Source of the DNA: Anaerolineae bacterium
GTDB taxonomy: Bacteria > Chloroflexota > Anaerolineae > JAFGEY01
Reading direction: 5' to 3'
Length of the DNA stretch: 26,865 nt
NCBI GenBank assembly: GCA_016929775.1
Contig: JAFGIE010000025.1
Span: 1 to 26,865 of the forward strand
Part shown: one piece after another, positions 24,248 through 26,865 of the stretch
How the letters are laid out: every line of letters starts with the position of its first letter
Position numbering within the stretch: the stretch's first letter is position 1
Made by a program: the position numbers and the translations under genes
The notes under the pieces: generated by a model
What the model was told of the DNA's origin: nothing
The model's database searches: none
Seen by the model: only the letters and a program-made list of their open reading frames with translations

Positions 24248-26865
24248 ATGTCCGAGCCCATCCTGATGACCAAGCTCTACATCCCGCCAGTTCGCCCTGG
24301 CTTGATCCGCCGTCCACGTCTCCTGGAGCGCCTGGACGAGGCCCTGCACTACCGGTTGACGCTGATCTCGGCGCCGGCGGGGTTTGGCAAGACGACGCTG
24401 TTGAGCGATTGGGTGCACCAGGTCAGAGCGCCGGTGGCGTGGATCTCGCTGGATGAGGGAGACAACAACGCGGCGCGTTTCCTAGCTTATCTCGTAGCCG
24501 CCCTACAAGGGGTGAGCGAGGGCGTGGGGCGGGATGTGCAGGAGGCGCTGCAGGCGTTCCTGACCTCGCCGACACTGCACGCGCCCGAGCCGGGCGGCGG
24601 CATGGGGGTGTGGTGGGAGCAGGCGCTGGTGCGGCTGCTCAACCAATTGGTGACGGTGGCAGATCCGTTTGTGCTCGTCCTCGACGACTATCATCTGATC
24701 TCGGCGCAAGCCGTCCACGACGTCATGCGGTTCCTGCTGGCTCACCTGCCGTCACAAATGCACCTCGTCATTTCGAGCCGGGTCGACCCTCCGCTTTCGC
24801 TCAGCCGGTGGCGCGGGCGCGGACAGCTGAACGAGCTCCGCACGGCTGACCTGCGCTTCACAGCGCAAGAGGTCGCCGCGTTCTTTGGCGGCATGGCAGG
24901 ACTGGCGCTGACGCTCGACGAGATCAGAGCGATCGAGGCGCGCACAGAGGGCTGGATCGTGGGCTTGCAGATGGCGGCGCTCTCGATGCGCGACCAGGAC
25001 ACGCACGGCATCGCCGGGTTCATCGACGAGTTCGCCGGCAGCCATCGCTACGTGCTCGATTATCTGACCGACGAGGTCCTGCAGCGCCAACCGAAGGATG
25101 TGCAGGCCTTTCTGCTGTGCGCGTCGGTGCTCGATCGGTTCACCGCTCCGCTGTGCGACGCGCTGCTGGGTGAACCGATCGCCGGGCAGGAAGAGGAGGC
25201 TCGCGGAGAGAGCGGGCTGGCGGACAGCCAGCAGATGCTCGAGTACCTCGACCGGTCGAACCTGTTCGTTGTCGCGCTGGACGATCGCCGTGAGTGGTAC
25301 CGCTACCATCATCTCTTTCGCGAGCTGCTGCAGCAGCGACTGCGAAGGGCGCAGCCAGAGTTGCTGCCATCGTTGCAGCAGCGGGCGAGTGTGTGGCACG
25401 AAGCGAACGGCGCGATCGGCGACGCCGTGCGGTATGCCGTGGCGGCGGGCGATGTCGAGCGCGTGGCCTACCTGGTCGAGCACAACATCGCCGCGGTGCT
25501 CGACCGGGGCCAGCTCACGACGTTGGCGCACTGGCTGGATGACCTGCCCGAGGTTGATGTGTACGCGCGCCCGTGGCTGTGCGTGGCCTACGCCTGGGTG
25601 CTGACGTATGCCGGACAGCTCGACGAGGCGGAGGCGCTGCTGCAACGCGCCGAGGCGTCTGCGGCGCACGCACAGGGCACGTCGCTCGACGAGAGCCTAG
25701 GCGGGCAAGAGGCGATCGAAGGGCACGCTGCCGCGATCCGGGCCTATGCGGCGTGGGTGGCGGGGGAGCACGGGATCGCCGTGCGGCGCGCGCAGGCGGC
25801 GCTCGCACGGTTGCGCGACCAAGACCACACAGCGCGTGGCCTGGCTTCCGTCTCGTTGGGGGCGGCGCTGTTGGAGCTGGGGGATCTGGCGAGGGCGGCA
25901 GATGCCCTGCGGGAGGCGATCCGGCTGGCGGGCAGCGAATCGCACATTGGGCTGCTGGCGATCCCGACCTTGGCGGATGTGTTGATCCGCCAGGGCTACC
26001 TGGCAGAGGCGGCGGCGCTGTGCCGCACGGTGCTCGGCTATGACGAGCGCTATGTCGTGCGCGAGGGACCGTGGCTGCCCGCCGCGGCGATCACGTTCGG
26101 GATGATGAGCACCATCCTGTACAGGTGGAACGAGGTCGAGGCTGCAGCCGAGATGGCGCGCCAGGGCGTGCGATTGGCCGAGCAGTGGGGCCATGCCGAC
26201 TCGATCACGTTCTGCTCGATCCATCTGGGGCACAGCCTCGCCGCCCTCGGCGATGTCAAGGGCGCAAACGAGACGTTCGCTCGGGCGAGGCAGGTCGCGG
26301 ACACGGTTTCCGAGTGGTTCGGCGAGATCGTGGACGTGTATGCAGCGCAGGCCAATCTTCTGCGGGGCGATATGGCAGACGCCGTGCAGTGGGTCGAACA
26401 GCGTGGCCTCCGGGCGGACACGCCGCTCTCGGTCGGTTCGATCTACGACCACCGGCTCTATGCACACCTGCTGCTCGCCCAGGGGCGGGCAGCAGAGGCA
26501 TTGGAGGTCGTGGCTCAGCTGCGCCAGCTCCTGGAGGCAACAGGGTCGACGGGGATGTTGATCCATGCGCTCGCACTGCGCGCGCTGGGGCTCGAGATGC
26601 AGGGCGAACGAGACGCGGCGTTGGAGGCGTTGGCGCAGGCGCTGTCCATCGCCGAGCCCGAGGGAGAGGTGCGCGCCTTCGTCGACCTGGGCGAGCCGAT
26701 GCAGCGCCTGTTGGCGCGCGCACGCGGACGCGATCCGACGTCGGCGTTCGTGGTGCAGCTTCTGGCGGCGTTCGCGTCCGCGCAGACGCGGGGTGCGGTC
26801 GCGCAGACGCGGGGTGCGGTCGCGCAGACGCGGGGTGCGGTCGCGCAGACGCGGGGTGCGGTCGC
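24248..26865 (+). CDS. MalT-type LuxR-family transcriptional regulator, C-terminus cut by window end
   Basis: A large cytoplasmic STAND ATPase regulator; 872 codons are present and the frame is still open at the edge. Residues 8-20 are TKLYIPPVRPGLI, the usual MalT-family opening. The P-loop is APAGFGKTT (42-50) and Walker B is VLVLDDYHLI with LDDYH at 145-149. The YRYHHLFRELL block (about residue 352) closes the winged-helix part. From about 370 on come helical TPR-like repeats for ligand sensing. The C-terminal LuxR helix-turn-helix expected after about residue 870 is missing because the window ends. ATG 24248 has AGGA about 8 nt upstream; an in-frame ATG at 24230 lacks one. In-frame 21-bp repeats begin at residue 845, just where the linker to the DNA-binding domain should be. 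Its target genes and inducer are unknown. Confidence 0.9.
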   Translation, partial: MSEPILMTKLYIPPVRPGLIRRPRLLERLDEALHYRLTLISAPAGFGKTTLLSDWVHQVRAPVAWISLDEGDNNAARFLAYLVAALQGVSEGVGRDVQEALQAFLTSPTLHAPEPGGGMGVWWEQALVRLLNQLVTVADPFVLVLDDYHLISAQAVHDVMRFLLAHLPSQMHLVISSRVDPPLSLSRWRGRGQLNELRTADLRFTAQEVAAFFGGMAGLALTLDEIRAIEARTEGWIVGLQMAALSMRDQDTHGIAGFIDEFAGSHRYVLDYLTDEVLQRQPKDVQAFLLCASVLDRFTAPLCDALLGEPIAGQEEEARGESGLADSQQMLEYLDRSNLFVVALDDRREWYRYHHLFRELLQQRLRRAQPELLPSLQQRASVWHEANGAIGDAVRYAVAAGDVERVAYLVEHNIAAVLDRGQLTTLAHWLDDLPEVDVYARPWLCVAYAWVLTYAGQLDEAEALLQRAEASAAHAQGTSLDESLGGQEAIEGHAAAIRAYAAWVAGEHGIAVRRAQAALARLRDQDHTARGLASVSLGAALLELGDLARAADALREAIRLAGSESHIGLLAIPTLADVLIRQGYLAEAAALCRTVLGYDERYVVREGPWLPAAAITFGMMSTILYRWNEVEAAAEMARQGVRLAEQWGHADSITFCSIHLGHSLAALGDVKGANETFARARQVADTVSEWFGEIVDVYAAQANLLRGDMADAVQWVEQRGLRADTPLSVGSIYDHRLYAHLLLAQGRAAEALEVVAQLRQLLEATGSTGMLIHALALRALGLEMQGERDAALEALAQALSIAEPEGEVRAFVDLGEPMQRLLARARGRDPTSAFVVQLLAAFASAQTRGAVAQTRGAVAQTRGAVAQTRGAV
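26780..26865 (+). repeat. 21-bp perfect tandem repeat, four copies, running off the window
   Basis: Four identical 21-bp units at 26780-26800, 26801-26821, 26822-26842 and 26843-26863, then the first two bases of a fifth. Each unit encodes AQTRGAV in the frame of the MalT-like gene, so copy number changes keep the frame. The first unit grows out of a similar preceding stretch (FASAQT). Confidence 0.95.

Noticed and set aside
26780..26865. CRISPR-like repeats
   Set aside because: Units are directly adjacent with no spacers and are in frame with a coding gene, so this is a coding tandem repeat.

Overview
The window is GC-rich (roughly two thirds G+C by eye) and densely packed with genes. It most likely comes from a member of the Chloroflexota (Anaerolineae-like or a relative). 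This rests on family content: two Chlor_Arch_YYY (DUF2298) membrane proteins next to an Agl23/TIGR03663-type membrane protein, a pairing known mainly from Chloroflexi and some Archaea, plus a small conserved protein of a type I associate with Chloroflexi. No rRNA, tRNA or other marker is present to fix the taxonomy. The window probably spans a whole contig, because its right end stops inside a perfect 21-bp tandem repeat, a typical assembly break point.

Layout. (1) 84-1953, minus strand: a DeoR/GlpR-type repressor followed by a MalK/UgpC/MsmX-type sugar-ABC ATPase, transcribed from a good sigma-70-like promoter at 2014-2042. (2) 2103-2940, plus strand: a divergent promoter, a soluble protein predicted to have a jelly-roll (carbohydrate-binding-like) fold, and a perfect 14-bp hairpin terminator. 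(3) 2942-22919, plus strand: the core of the window. A 1526-residue fusion of a GT39/PMT-like glycosyltransferase with a YYY domain has its own promoter. After an inverted repeat with a possible ECF-type promoter come an ECF sigma factor, a translationally coupled membrane anti-sigma-like protein, a second YYY protein (873 aa), a degenerate GT39-like membrane protein (580 aa), an Agl23-like protein fused to a six-blade NHL propeller (1131 aa), a GT39-like protein fused to two PA14-like domains (976 aa), a HAD phosphatase, a deoxyhypusine-synthase-like protein and an HldE-like PfkB sugar kinase. Gaps are 19-94 nt, so 7684-22919 could be one operon of about 15 kb. (4) 23071-24152: three small genes, one for a soluble protein and two for membrane proteins, ending at a hairpin with a short T run. 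(5) 24163-26865: a strong promoter and a MalT-type LuxR-family ATPase regulator cut off by the window end before its DNA-binding domain.

How it may work together (inference): five large polytopic proteins related to lipid-linked-sugar-dependent glycosyltransferases, some carrying presumed extracytoplasmic NHL or PA14 modules, look like a cell-surface glycosylation or glycan-export system. A membrane-tethered anti-sigma/ECF pair encoded at the head of the operon could tie its expression to envelope state. The kinase, phosphatase and DHS-like enzymes at the tail could make or modify a sugar precursor. Biochemical functions of the YYY and Agl23-like families are not established here, so this is a hypothesis.
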